Shown here: one piece after another, positions 25,897-34,559 of the stretch
Position numbering within the stretch: position 1 is the first letter of the stretch
Layout: each line of letters starts with the position of its first letter
Assembly (NCBI GenBank): GCA_944381745.1
Contig: CALWMI010000010.1
Coordinates: 1-50,026 of the forward strand
DNA: 50,026 nt
From: an uncultured Lachnospiraceae bacterium
Lineage (GTDB): Bacteria > Bacillota > Clostridia > Lachnospirales > Lachnospiraceae
Direction of reading: 5' to 3'
The notes under the pieces: generated by a model
What the model saw: the letters and a program-made list of their open reading frames with translations, nothing else
Database searches by the model: none
What the model was told of the DNA's origin: nothing
Position numbers and translations under genes: made by a program

Positions 25897-27181
25897 GCAC
25901 ACTGATCTCCCTGCCAAGCTGTACCTCTATCAGCTTCAGCTCCGTCTCCGCGATGACCGTATGGCGGCAGCCTGCCTGCATGGTCACCACATCCCCCGGC
26001 TCCACAATCTCCTCCATGCCGTCCACGACCGTACGCCCGCGCCCGGATATCACCGTCCACACCTCGTCGCGGTTGGCGTGGCTGTGGTAATTCATCCGGT
26101 GTCCCGCGTTCAGCGTCACCTTGATGGTCATGCTCTCCTCCTCCACATCCAGCACCTTGAAGCTTCCCCAGGATTTCTCCGCAAACATCACCTGCTGGTC
26201 TATGGTATCCACGAAGGGCTTGATATAGCTGGACTGATCCTTGTCCGACACCAGGATGCCCTCCGCGCTGGCGGAGACGACCACATCCTTCAGGCCCATA
26301 CACAGCACCGGGACATTCAGCTCATTAATCACATGGAGATTTTCGCAAGTGTCATTGTACAGCACCTGGCCGATGGATGGCTCCGACATTTCCTCCGTCA
26401 GCGTATTCCATGTGCCCAGATCCTTCCACTGCCCGCCGAAGCGCATCACTTCTATGCTGCTCTCTTTCTCTGCCACCGCATAGTCAAAGCTGATTTTTTT
26501 CAAATTCTCGTATTCCCCGTATATCCGGTCATAATCGCAGAAGCCAAACAGCTCCTCCGCCCTGTCCAGCACATAGCCCAGGCGGAAGGCAAAGACGCCG
26601 CCGTTCCACAGGGCTCCCTGCCGGATATACTCCCGAGCGGCCGCCTCGTCCGGCTTCTCCTTGAACGTCTTCACCCGGCTCACACAGTCCGTCCCTTCCG
26701 GGATAATATAGCCGTACTTCTCGCTGGGGTATGTGGGCTCGATGCCCATGAGGGCCAGATTTGACCGGTTCTCCCCCGCAAGCCTCCAAAGCTTTCCCAG
26801 CGCCTCAAAATAGTCGTTGTTTACATAGGGATCCACTGGGCAGACGACCACTGCCTCCTCCCGGGGCACTCCCTTGATATCCCTCAGGTAGGCGCAGGCC
26901 AGGGCGATCGCCGGGAACGTGTCCCTCCTGCAAGGCTCCACACAGACATGGACTGCCTCCCCCAGCTGGTTGCGGATGGCAGACACCTGAGAGCGGGAGG
27001 TGGCGATGGTCACCTCAGCCCCGGGGGCAGTCTCCGTGATCTGGCGGTACACCCGCTGCACCATGGATTCATAGCTTCCGTCCTCCCTGCGGAACAGCTT
27101 GATAAACTGCTTGGAGCGGATGTCGTTGGACAACGGCCACAGCCTCTTCCCCGAGCCGCCGGACAGCAAAATCAGATTCAT
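25865..27181 (-). CDS. manC: Mannose-1-phosphate guanylyltransferase
   Basis: Makes GDP-mannose from mannose-1-P and GTP. The 438-residue protein has the pyrophosphorylase signature LLSGGSGKRLWP at 5-15, VCPVDPY around the metal site, FAEKSWGSFKVLD, and a C-terminal cupin (HRMNYHSHANRDEVWTVISG, QAGCRHTVIAET) like the bifunctional CpsB/ManC type. A separate isomerase follows, so the cupin may be regulatory or redundant. The ATG at 27181 is preceded by AGGAGGGG; an ATG three codons upstream is too near it. Confidence 0.94.
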   Translation of the reverse strand: MNLILLSGGSGKRLWPLSNDIRSKQFIKLFRREDGSYESMVQRVYRQITETAPGAEVTIATSRSQVSAIRNQLGEAVHVCVEPCRRDTFPAIALACAYLRDIKGVPREEAVVVCPVDPYVNNDYFEALGKLWRLAGENRSNLALMGIEPTYPSEKYGYIIPEGTDCVSRVKTFKEKPDEAAAREYIRQGALWNGGVFAFRLGYVLDRAEELFGFCDYDRIYGEYENLKKISFDYAVAEKESSIEVMRFGGQWKDLGTWNTLTEEMSEPSIGQVLYNDTCENLHVINELNVPVLCMGLKDVVVSASAEGILVSDKDQSSYIKPFVDTIDQQVMFAEKSWGSFKVLDVEEESMTIKVTLNAGHRMNYHSHANRDEVWTVISGRGRTVVDGMEEIVEPGDVVTMQAGCRHTVIAETELKLIEVQLGREISVHDKQKYQFPT

Positions 27182-27196
27182 CGCTTCCATCCCCTC

Positions 27197-28138
27197 CTAT
27201 CTCTCCGCGCGCATGGGATTGTGCAGGAAATCCTCGTAGGCCAGGCGGATCCCCTCCTCCAGCTCTGTGTGATATTTCCAGCCCAGCTTCTCAAGCTTGC
27301 TCACATCCAGCAGCTTCCGCGGCGTCCCATCCGGCTTCGTGGAATCCCAGAGAATCTCCCCCCGGTAGCCGATCACCTTGGCCACCAGCTCCGTCAGCTC
27401 CCGGATGGTCAGCTCCTTGCCAGTTCCCACATTCACCGTCTCGTCGCCAGAATAGTGGTTCATCAGGAACACGCAGGCCTCCGCCAGATCGTCCACGTAG
27501 AGGAACTCCCGCAGCGGCGTCCCCGTCCCCCAGCATGTCACGCTGGGAAGTCCCTGCACCTTGGCCTCGTGGAAACGGCGGATCAGCGCCGGCAGCACAT
27601 GACTGTGGGTCGGGTGGTAGTTGTCGTTGGGGCCGTACAGGTTGGTGGGCATGGCAGAAATATAGTCGGTGCCGTACTGCCGGTTCAAAAACTCGCAGTA
27701 TTTCAGCCCTGAAATTTTCGCCAGGGCATAGGCCTCGTTGGTCTTCTCCAGCTCCGAGGTCAAAAGGCAGCTCTCCGGCATGGGCTGGGGCGCCATCCGC
27801 GGATAGATGCAGGAGGAGCCCAGGAACAAAAGCTTCCTGCAGCCATTGCGCCAGGCCGAGTGGATCACATTCATCTCCAGCACCATGTTCTCGTACATGA
27901 AATCCGCCAGCGCCTCTGCGTTTGCCACAATGCCGCCCACCTTGGCCGCCGCCAGGAAGACATAGTCCGGCTTCTCCTGTGCAAAAAACTCCTCCACTGC
28001 ATCCTGCCTGCACAAGTCCAGCTCCTGGTGCGTCCTGGTCACAATCTGATGGTAGCCTTCCCTCTCCAGTTCCCGCACAATCGCCGAGCCCACCATCCCC
28101 CGGTGGCCAGCCACATAAATTTTTGCATCCTTCTCCAT
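27197..28138 (-). CDS. fcl: GDP-L-fucose synthase
   Basis: Epimerase-reductase that converts GDP-4-keto-6-deoxymannose to GDP-L-fucose with NADPH. The 313-residue SDR protein has the dinucleotide loop GHRGMVG at 11-17, the catalytic serine region LGSSCIYP at 107-113 and Y137-ALA-K141. It lies 31 bp after gmd and 15 bp before manC. The frame is open upstream to 28213 but that stretch overlaps gmd and has no ribosome site. Confidence 0.95.
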   Translation of the reverse strand: MEKDAKIYVAGHRGMVGSAIVRELEREGYHQIVTRTHQELDLCRQDAVEEFFAQEKPDYVFLAAAKVGGIVANAEALADFMYENMVLEMNVIHSAWRNGCRKLLFLGSSCIYPRMAPQPMPESCLLTSELEKTNEAYALAKISGLKYCEFLNRQYGTDYISAMPTNLYGPNDNYHPTHSHVLPALIRRFHEAKVQGLPSVTCWGTGTPLREFLYVDDLAEACVFLMNHYSGDETVNVGTGKELTIRELTELVAKVIGYRGEILWDSTKPDGTPRKLLDVSKLEKLGWKYHTELEEGIRLAYEDFLHNPMRAER

Positions 28139-28169
28139 TCTCTTCAACCTTCCTTCCTGTCTTCCCTGT

Positions 28170-29213
28170 CTATCTCTTCGCCTTGGCCTCTGCCTTTGCA
28201 AGCTCCCGGTCATGGACAGCCATAATCCTCACCAGCTCCTCATAGCTCGTCTTCCGGGGATTCCAGCCCAGCACCGTCTTCGCCTTGGTGGGGTCGCCCC
28301 ACAGGTTGTCCACGTCCGTGGGCCGGAACCACGCCGGGTTCACGCACACAAGCATTTTCCCCGTCTCCTGGTCGTAGCCCTTCTCCTCCAGCCCCTGGCC
28401 TTCCCAGCGCAGCTGAATCCCGTTGGCCGCGAAAGCCCTCTGTGCGAAATCCCGCACCGTGTGCTGCTCCCCAGTGGCGATCACAAAGTCCTCCGGCTTG
28501 TCCTGCTGGAGAATCATCCACATGCACTCCACATAATCCTTGGCATATCCCCAATCCCGCAGGGAATCCAGGTTGCCAAGCTCCAGATGGTCCTGCAGCC
28601 CCTCTGCGATGCGCCCGGCGGCCAGCGTAATCTTCCGCGTGACAAAATTTTCTCCCCGGCGCTCCGATTCATGGTTGAAGAGGATCCCGTTCACCGCAAA
28701 CATCCCGTAGGCCTCCCGGTACTCTTTTGTAATCCAGAAGCCGTACTGCTTAGCCACCGCATAGGGGCTGTAAGGGTGGAACGGCGTCGTCTCTCTCTGG
28801 GGCACCTCCTCCACCTTGCCGTAGAGCTCCGAGGTGGACGCCTGGTAAATCTTCGTCCTTTTGGCAAGTCCCAGGATGCGCACAGCCTCCAGAATCCGAA
28901 GCACCCCCAGGGCGTCCACGTCCCCGGAATACTCCGGCACGTCAAAGGACACCTGCACATGGGACTGGGCCGCCAGGTTATAGATCTCATCCGGCTCCAC
29001 CTGGCCAATAATCCGTATCAGGGAGGAGGAATCCGTCAAATCCCCGTCGTGGAGCTTCACCGCGTCTCTTGCCAGCAGGTGGTCAATCCTGACCGTGTTG
29101 GAGATGGAAGCCCTCCGCGTGATCCCATGAACCTCATAGCCCTTCTCCAGCAGGAGCTCTGCCAGGTAGGAGCCGTCCTGCCCGGTAATGCCTGTTATCA
29201 ATGCTTTCTTCAT
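28170..29213 (-). CDS. gmd: GDP-mannose 4,6-dehydratase
   Basis: Turns GDP-mannose into GDP-4-keto-6-deoxymannose. The 347-residue extended SDR has GITGQDGSY at 8-16 for NADP, the catalytic TSE triad part at 127-129 and Y151-AVA-K155, plus [15 protein letters not shown] typical of Gmd. The ATG at 29213 is the first codon of the homology, although its ribosome site is weak. It begins the five-gene cluster and is divergent from the AraC regulator, 205 bp away. Confidence 0.95.
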   Translation of the reverse strand: MKKALITGITGQDGSYLAELLLEKGYEVHGITRRASISNTVRIDHLLARDAVKLHDGDLTDSSSLIRIIGQVEPDEIYNLAAQSHVQVSFDVPEYSGDVDALGVLRILEAVRILGLAKRTKIYQASTSELYGKVEEVPQRETTPFHPYSPYAVAKQYGFWITKEYREAYGMFAVNGILFNHESERRGENFVTRKITLAAGRIAEGLQDHLELGNLDSLRDWGYAKDYVECMWMILQQDKPEDFVIATGEQHTVRDFAQRAFAANGIQLRWEGQGLEEKGYDQETGKMLVCVNPAWFRPTDVDNLWGDPTKAKTVLGWNPRKTSYEELVRIMAVHDRELAKAEAKAKR

Positions 29214-29280
29214 ACGCCGATTCTCACTTTCTCTCATTCTTTTTTTGTAAATAACACTTTTTTGCATTCAATAATAGTCG

Positions 29281-29286
29281 ATTATA
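29281..29286 (-). promoter_or_regulatory. Possible -10 box of the gmd operon
   Basis: A perfect TATAAT on the minus strand, 67 bp before gmd, with only a poor -35 (TTATCT at 17 bp). A weak -35 would fit a promoter that needs an activator, such as the divergent AraC protein. It overlaps the small inverted repeat ATAAT-AGTCG-ATTAT. Confidence 0.4.
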
Positions 29287-29339
29287 CTCTCGCTGTTATA
29301 AGGAGATAATACACAATCTTGATTAATACTAGCATAATA

Positions 29340-29368
29340 TTGACTTTAGCAAGAGTCCCCTGTATGAT
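29340..29368 (+). promoter_or_regulatory. Predicted promoter of the AraC regulator gene
   Basis: TTGACT (29340-29345), 17 bp, TATGAT (29363-29368); both are five of six matches to consensus. The start codon at 29419 follows AAGGAGG. Confidence 0.7.
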
Positions 29369-29418
29369 CAAGGAAAGACCCTGGCCGGACAGGCCGGGCG
29401 GCATAAGGAGGCGCTGCC

Positions 29419-30300
29419 ATGGACACTGCTATTTTTCAGGGGAATCTGGTCCGCTCCGACCGGATTGTCTACACCCCCTCTTCCTTCGCCAAGGCGAATC
29501 TCATATACCTGCAGGAGACTGGACGGCTGGAGGCATTGGAGCCTCACACCAGCCAGCGGGAGCATCTAGCCTCCTATCTCTTTTTCCTGGTGGAAAAAGG
29601 CGAGGGCACCGTACACTTTGGGGGCAGGCAGTTCCAGCTCACGGCCGGCGACTGCGCTTTCCTGGACTGCTCCACCCCCTATTCCCACCGCTCCTCCGAG
29701 AACCTGTGGGCGCTGTGCTGGGCCCACTTCTACGGCGCCGGAATGCCCGGCATCTACGAGAAATATATCCAGCGGGGCGGGGCCGTGTGCTTTCCCACCC
29801 GCTATGGCCAGCAGTACCGCGCCCTTCTCCAGGAAATTCATGAGATTGCCGCCTCTGAGCTGTACATCCGGGATATGAAGCTGTACGAGAAGCTCGTCTG
29901 TCTCCTGACGCTTCTGATGGAGGAGAGCTGGAACCCCTCCGGCCAGGCCTGCGGCTCCCGCCGCGCCAGGAGGGATCTCCAGCCCGTCCGCCGCTACCTG
30001 GAGGAGCACTACCAGCAGAGGATCTCCCTGGATGAGCTGGCCGAACAGTTCTATATCAATAAGTATTACCTTACCCGTATTTTTAAAGAATATTATGGCG
30101 TCTCGGTCAACAGCTACCTGCAGCAACTGCGGATTACCCAGGCAAAGCAGCTCCTGCGCTTCACCAACCTTCCGGTGGAACAGATCGCCGCCCAGTGCGG
30201 CATCCCCGATCCCAACTATTTCTCCCGGGCATTCCGCAAAGTCGAGGGAGTCAGCCCCGGGCAGTTCCGCTCCATGTGGAATCGAATTGACTTCCACTAG
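29419..30300 (+). CDS. AraC family transcriptional regulator with N-terminal cupin
   Basis: A 293-residue protein. The N-terminal half is a cupin-like sensor domain (GEGTVHFGGRQFQLTAGDCAFLD near 60-85). The C-terminal 100 residues form the double helix-turn-helix: ISLDELAEQFYINKYYLTRIFKEYYG and the conserved end VEQIAAQCGIPDPNYFSRAFRKVEGVSPGQFR. AAGGAGG lies seven bases upstream of the ATG. Being divergent from gmd-fcl-manC-manA-pgm, it may control that operon, but AraC proteins of this type often sense sugars for unlinked genes; the ligand is unknown. Confidence 0.88.
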   Translation: MDTAIFQGNLVRSDRIVYTPSSFAKANLIYLQETGRLEALEPHTSQREHLASYLFFLVEKGEGTVHFGGRQFQLTAGDCAFLDCSTPYSHRSSENLWALCWAHFYGAGMPGIYEKYIQRGGAVCFPTRYGQQYRALLQEIHEIAASELYIRDMKLYEKLVCLLTLLMEESWNPSGQACGSRRARRDLQPVRRYLEEHYQQRISLDELAEQFYINKYYLTRIFKEYYGVSVNSYLQQLRITQAKQLLRFTNLPVEQIAAQCGIPDPNYFSRAFRKVEGVSPGQFRSMWNRIDFH

Positions 30301-30314
30301 AAAACCCGTATAAT
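30287..30314 (+). promoter_or_regulatory. Predicted promoter of the methyltransferase gene
   Basis: TTGACT (30287-30292) lies within the last codons of the AraC gene, then 16 bp and a perfect TATAAT (30309-30314). The methyltransferase starts at 30433, leaving a leader of about 110 nt in which I see no clear structure. Confidence 0.6.
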
Positions 30315-30432
30315 TAAGAGAAGGAATTTCTCTTGGAAGATGTGCCGGGAGCCTCTGGCCCTCACGGAGGAGGCCCCGGCAGACATAGAAACATACAGAG
30401 ATATCACAATACAGATAGGAAGGGCATTGATT

Positions 30433-31290
30433 ATGTGGATTGCAGACCAGTGGAGAGATTACGAAGTTGTTGACGCCTCCGGCGGCGAGAAGCTGGAGCG
30501 CTGGGGGAGCTATCTCCTCATCCGCCCAGATCCCCAGATCATCTGGAATACGCCGAAGGTCAGCCGGGGCTGGAAGAAAGCCAACGCCCACTACCACCGC
30601 AGCAAAAAGGGCGGCGGCCAGTGGGAGTTCTTCGACCTGCCTCAGCAGTGGGATATCCGCTACCGGGAGCTGACTTTCCGCTTGAAACCCTTCAGCTTCA
30701 AGCACACAGGGCTGTTCCCGGAACAGGCGGTGAACTGGGACTGGTTCTCCGGCAAAATCCGCCAGGCGGATAGGCCGGTGAAGCTTTTGAACCTGTTCGC
30801 CTACACCGGCGGGGCCAGCATCGCGGCAGCTGCCGCCGGCGCTTCTGTCACCCATGTGGACGCCTCCAAGGGCATGGTCACCTGGGCGAAGGAGAACGCC
30901 AAGGCCTCTGGCCTTGCAGAAGCGCCCATCCGCTGGATTGTGGACGACTGCATGAAATTTGTGGAGCGGGAGATCCGCCGGGGCAACCGCTACGACGCCA
31001 TCATCATGGATCCGCCCTCCTATGGGCGCGGCCCGAAGGGAGAGATCTGGAAGATGGAGGACTCCATCCACAGCTTCCTCCAGCTGTGCGCGCAGCTATT
31101 GTCCGACGACCCCCTGTTTTTCCTGCTGAACTCCTACACCACGGGACTGGCTCCCGCTGTGCTCACCTATCTCCTCTCCTCCGAGCTTAAGCGTTTCGGC
31201 GGCCATGTGGATTCCCAGGAGATCGGCCTTCCCGTCACCTCCAGCGGCCTCGTCCTTCCCTGCGGCGCCTCCGGGCGCTGGGAGCGTTAA
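30433..31290 (+). CDS. Class I SAM-dependent methyltransferase (RlmI/RlmK-like)
   Basis: The 285-residue protein resembles the 23S rRNA cytosine/guanine methyltransferases of the RlmI-RlmK group. SAM motif I is LNLFAYTGGASI at 119-130, motif IV DPPSYGRG at 193-200, and HTGLFPEQAVNW precedes the core. It lacks the N-terminal PUA domain of RlmI. AGGAAGG stands nine bases before the ATG at 30433. An rRNA target is likely from family knowledge but not shown. A strong terminator follows. Confidence 0.8.
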   Translation: MWIADQWRDYEVVDASGGEKLERWGSYLLIRPDPQIIWNTPKVSRGWKKANAHYHRSKKGGGQWEFFDLPQQWDIRYRELTFRLKPFSFKHTGLFPEQAVNWDWFSGKIRQADRPVKLLNLFAYTGGASIAAAAAGASVTHVDASKGMVTWAKENAKASGLAEAPIRWIVDDCMKFVEREIRRGNRYDAIIMDPPSYGRGPKGEIWKMEDSIHSFLQLCAQLLSDDPLFFLLNSYTTGLAPAVLTYLLSSELKRFGGHVDSQEIGLPVTSSGLVLPCGASGRWER

Positions 31291-31296
31291 AGACAG

Positions 31297-31340
31297 GAGC
31301 CCTTCCAGCTTTCTTGGCACTGGAAGGGCTCTTATTTTTC
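31297..31340 (+). terminator. Rho-independent terminator after the methyltransferase
   Basis: GAGCCCTTCCAG pairs perfectly with CTGGAAGGGCTC around an 11-base loop and is followed by TTATTTTT. The 12-bp stem starts 6 bp past the stop codon. It may also serve the convergent oxidoreductase gene, although that side has fewer T residues. Confidence 0.92.
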
Positions 31341-31341
31341 T

Positions 31342-31391
31342 GCCAGCTCTCGGCACTATACTCTTCGCCAGCTTTCAGCACTATACTCTCT
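31342..31391. repeat. 25-bp tandem duplication at the oxidoreductase 3' end
   Basis: GCCAGCTCTCGGCACTATA at 31342 is repeated with two changes at 31367, giving a 25-bp period. The second copy includes the stop codon of the oxidoreductase gene (31381). The arrangement resembles the 38-bp duplication at the manA end. Confidence 0.6.
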
Positions 31392-32466
31392 GCAGGTACT
31401 CTCTGCCCACCGCTGGGTTCACCGCACATTTGGCAGGCTTGTTGAACAAGATCTGCTTCAGGCACACATTGCAGGCGGTGCACTCCTGGTAGGGAAGCCC
31501 GGCGCGGATTTTGCTGCCGAATGCCGGGTCAGCCACAAAGGCCCTGCCGCAGCCCACAAACTCACACCCACCGGCGGCAAGCACCGCCTCCGCAGACTCC
31601 CGGCTGTTGATCCGGTTGCAGGCCACGGTGGGCACATGGACAGCCTCGTGTATGCCCCGGGCCAGATAGGCAAAACTCCCCGGCTCCACATCCTGGCTGA
31701 TCTGCGGGATCCGGGACTCATGCCAGCCCCCCGTCACATTGAAGGCATCCGCATATTTCTCCGCTCTGGCGGCAAAAACCTTCATGTCTTCCAAGCCATA
31801 CCCACCTTCCACCATGGAATCCCCAGACAGGCGTACCATCACGGGGTAGTCTTGCCCCACGGCTTCCCGAACGGCTGCCAGCACCTCCAGCGGAACGCCC
31901 ATCCGGTTCTCCATAGAGCCCCCGTATTCATCCGTCCGCCGGTTGGTGTGCGGAGCCAGGAATTCATTCAGCAGGTACCCGGCACTGCAGCTCACTTCCA
32001 CGCAGTCGATGCCAGCCTCCCTGCACGCGGCGGCGGCATCTGCAAATTGGCGGATAGCCTCCTGGATATCTTCCCGGTTCATGGCCCGGGGCATATTCTT
32101 GTACAGCGGCGAAGGCACTGCCGACGGCGCCAACGGCGAAGCCCCTTCCCGGGCCAATCTGCCTGGCAGGCAATTGCGTCCGCAGTGGAAGAGCTGCACG
32201 ATGCTCCGGCAGTCATAGGGCCTGACCTCCCGCGCCAGCTCCCGCAGCTTCTCCCTGACCTCCTCGTTCATCCAGTTCATCCCCTGCGGCGCTCCCTGAT
32301 CGGACACGGCAAGGACTGCCGTCACGCTGGCAGCCCCGCCCTTGGCCCGCTCTATAAGGAACGCATTCTCCTGCTCCATCGTAAAACACATGTGCAGCGG
32401 CGACATGAGGATTCGGTTCTTCAGCCGCATCCTTCCGATATATCCTGGCTCAAACAATTCCGGCAT
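31381..32466 (-). CDS. NADH:flavin oxidoreductase, Old Yellow Enzyme family, single-domain with Fe-S motif
   Basis: A TIM-barrel FMN protein of 361 residues. It starts PELFEPGYIGRMRLKNRILMSP, has VMVRLSGDS and FVGCGRAFVADP from the FMN site, and ends with C329, C332, C335 and C347, a C-x2-C-x2-C-x11-C cluster for a 4Fe-4S centre. The C-terminal FAD/NADH domain of 2-enoate and 2,4-dienoyl-CoA reductases is missing, so it needs another electron donor or belongs to the short subgroup. The reduced substrate is not predictable. The ATG at 32466 follows GGGGAGG by eight bases. It lies 28 bp after the peptidase gene. Confidence 0.85.
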   Translation of the reverse strand: MPELFEPGYIGRMRLKNRILMSPLHMCFTMEQENAFLIERAKGGAASVTAVLAVSDQGAPQGMNWMNEEVREKLRELAREVRPYDCRSIVQLFHCGRNCLPGRLAREGASPLAPSAVPSPLYKNMPRAMNREDIQEAIRQFADAAAACREAGIDCVEVSCSAGYLLNEFLAPHTNRRTDEYGGSMENRMGVPLEVLAAVREAVGQDYPVMVRLSGDSMVEGGYGLEDMKVFAARAEKYADAFNVTGGWHESRIPQISQDVEPGSFAYLARGIHEAVHVPTVACNRINSRESAEAVLAAGGCEFVGCGRAFVADPAFGSKIRAGLPYQECTACNVCLKQILFNKPAKCAVNPAVGREYLQRV

Positions 32467-32494
32467 GGCATTTTCCTCCCCTTCCCATCGAACA

Positions 32495-33127
32495 TCACAG
32501 CCTGTCAGAACACTTCTGCAGCAATGCCTTCCTCTCCCGCCAGTCCGGCATACATTTCGACAGCTCCCCATAGAAAGCACTGGAATGGTTGGGATGGATA
32601 AAATGGCAGAGCTCGTGCGCCATCACATACTCCACACAGCTTCTGGGCGCGCCCAAAAGCCTGCTGTTCATCGTGATCACGCCCTTTCCCGGTATGCAGG
32701 AGCCCCAGCGGGATTTCATATGGCGGATACGCAGCTGCGGCTTGGGGATCCCCCTCTCCCCAAACGGCGGGTAGACCTCCTCCAAAATCTCCTCGAACAG
32801 TCCCCGGCACTGGGCATCCGTAAACCTCGGCGGCTCCACCCGCGTGCTGGCCGTCCGGGCAAACCGCTCCAGCACCGCCAGGATCCTCTCTCCGTTGTCC
32901 CGCACAAAGGCATCGGCGGCGGACGCTGGAACCCCCCGACCAACGGACACATGGATGCTGCCATCCGGCCGGATACGCAGGTTCATATTTTTTACCGCCT
33001 TGCGCTCAAATTCATAGACGATGGCGTTCTCTCCCCAGTACACCGTGCGCTTGGCAATCCGGCTCTTTCTCCCTTGCCCTTGACCTGTTGCTCCTGTCCT
33101 TGTCCCTGTCTTGCCGCTCCCGGCCAT
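32495..33127 (-). CDS. YgjP-like metallopeptidase (M48/SprT-like, DUF45)
   Basis: The 210-residue protein has the zinc motif HELCH at 171-175, a third likely ligand H181 in HPNHSSAFY, and the family hallmark SRWGSC at 139-144. Proteins of this group are predicted cytoplasmic zinc peptidases, sometimes tied to restriction or stress genes; the substrate is unknown. The first 25 residues are Gly/Thr/Lys rich and probably disordered. The ATG at 33127 lies seven bases after GGGGGAGG. It follows tuf in the same direction, after a hairpin with little U-run, and may partly be read through from tuf. Confidence 0.8.
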   Translation of the reverse strand: MAGSGKTGTRTGATGQGQGRKSRIAKRTVYWGENAIVYEFERKAVKNMNLRIRPDGSIHVSVGRGVPASAADAFVRDNGERILAVLERFARTASTRVEPPRFTDAQCRGLFEEILEEVYPPFGERGIPKPQLRIRHMKSRWGSCIPGKGVITMNSRLLGAPRSCVEYVMAHELCHFIHPNHSSAFYGELSKCMPDWRERKALLQKCSDRL

Positions 33128-33169
33128 CCCCAATCCTCCCCCTGGGCTTGGCGCCCACATATGATTTAA

Positions 33170-33198
33170 GGCCGCAGCCCCTTGCGGGAACTGCGGCC
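33170..33198 (-). terminator. Hairpin after tuf
   Basis: GGCCGCAG/CTGCGGCC with a 13-base loop; in the transcript sense it is followed by TTAAAT, a poor U-run. It begins 43 bp after the tuf stop. Partial termination is likely. Confidence 0.6.
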
Positions 33199-33240
33199 TC
33201 TGTCATGATCCATGCAATCTACGCCTGAACCGGCTGCGTC

Positions 33241-34434
33241 TTACTCGATGATGGAAGCAACACGTCCGGATCCAACGGTACGTCCGCCCTCACGGATAGC
33301 GAAGGTAAGACCCTGCTCCATAGCGATCGGGTGGATCAGCTCGATGGTCATCTCTACGTTATCGCCAGGCATGCACATCTCGGTTCCTTCCGGAAGCGTG
33401 ATAACGCCTGTCACGTCTGTTGTTCTGAAGTAGAACTGCGGTCTGTAGTTGTTGAAGAAAGGTGTATGACGGCCACCCTCGTCCTTGGTCAGAACGTATA
33501 CCTGAGCCGTGAACTTTGTATGGCAGGTGATGCTGCCGGGCTTTACGATAACCTGTCCTCTCTCGATCTCGGTTCTCTGAACACCACGGAGCAGAGCGCC
33601 GATGTTGTCGCCAGCCTGAGCCTCGTCAAGCAGCTTGCGGAACATCTCGATACCGGTTACAACGGTCTTTCTCGTGTCTTCCTTGATACCAACGATCTCA
33701 ACTTCCTCGTTCAGATGCAGGGTACCACGCTCAACTCTACCGGTTGCAACGGTTCCACGTCCTGTGATCGTGAACACGTCCTCTACAGGCATCAGGAACG
33801 GCTGGTCTGTAGCACGCTGAGGATCCGGGATCCACTCGTCAACAGCATCCATCAGCTCCATGATCTTGTCGCCCCACTCGCTCATGGGATCTTCCAGAGC
33901 CTTCAGAGCGGAACCCTGGATAACCGGTGTGTCATCGCCCGGGAACTCATACTCGTTCAGCAGGTCTCTGATCTCCATCTCAACCAGCTCAAGGAGCTCC
34001 GGATCGTCAACCATATCGCACTTGTTCATGAACACTACAATATAGGGAACGCCCACCTGACGGGACAGAAGGATGTGCTCCTTCGTCTGAGCCATAACAC
34101 CGTCTGTGGCAGCTACAACCAGGATAGCGCCGTCCATCTGGGCAGCTCCTGTGATCATGTTCTTTACATAGTCCGCATGCCCAGGGCAGTCTACGTGTGC
34201 GTAGTGTCTCTTGGAGGTCTCATACTCTACGTGTGCGGTGGAGATTGTGATTCCACGCTCTCTCTCTTCCGGTGCTTTATCGATCATATCGAAAGCAACA
34301 GCCTCGCCTGTTCCTAATCTTGCGTTCAGAGTCTTTGTAATAGCGGCTGTCAGAGTGGTCTTGCCATGGTCTACGTGACCAATCGTACCGATATTACAAT
34401 GGGGTTTGGTTCTTTCAAATTTAGCTTTAGCCAT
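33241..34434 (-). CDS. tuf: Elongation factor Tu
   Basis: Delivers aminoacyl-tRNA to the ribosome as the GTP complex. The 397-residue protein carries GHVDHGKT at 19-26, the DCPGHADY switch II motif and NKCDMVDD for guanine recognition, with the three-domain layout intact. AAGGAGGACGTTTAAA precedes the ATG. It has its own promoter in the 125-bp gap after fusA as well as probable read-through from the str operon. Confidence 0.99.
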   Translation of the reverse strand: MAKAKFERTKPHCNIGTIGHVDHGKTTLTAAITKTLNARLGTGEAVAFDMIDKAPEERERGITISTAHVEYETSKRHYAHVDCPGHADYVKNMITGAAQMDGAILVVAATDGVMAQTKEHILLSRQVGVPYIVVFMNKCDMVDDPELLELVEMEIRDLLNEYEFPGDDTPVIQGSALKALEDPMSEWGDKIMELMDAVDEWIPDPQRATDQPFLMPVEDVFTITGRGTVATGRVERGTLHLNEEVEIVGIKEDTRKTVVTGIEMFRKLLDEAQAGDNIGALLRGVQRTEIERGQVIVKPGSITCHTKFTAQVYVLTKDEGGRHTPFFNNYRPQFYFRTTDVTGVITLPEGTEMCMPGDNVEMTIELIHPIAMEQGLTFAIREGGRTVGSGRVASIIE

Positions 34435-34518
34435 TTTTAAACGTCCTCCTTAAAAATAGATATGCCTCATTCGGCTTTTGTTTCGATTTACATGGTTCTC
34501 AACGTTAGGCTATCTTTG

Positions 34519-34547
34519 ATTATATTTCAAATCTTCTATATTTTCAA
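34519..34547 (-). promoter_or_regulatory. Promoter of tuf
   Basis: TTGAAA (34542-34547), 17 bp, perfect TATAAT (34519-34524) on the minus strand, just after the fusA stop and about 85 bp before the tuf start. Confidence 0.75.
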
Positions 34548-34559
34548 GCCTATTTTCAT

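Noticed and set aside
29566-31071. A 501-codon minus-strand frame
   Set aside because: It crosses the AraC and methyltransferase genes and the gap between them in antisense, and its translation resembles no protein.
31381-32466. The oxidoreductase as a truncated pseudogene
   Set aside because: The FMN barrel and four-cysteine motif are complete with a normal stop; short members without the FAD domain exist in the family.
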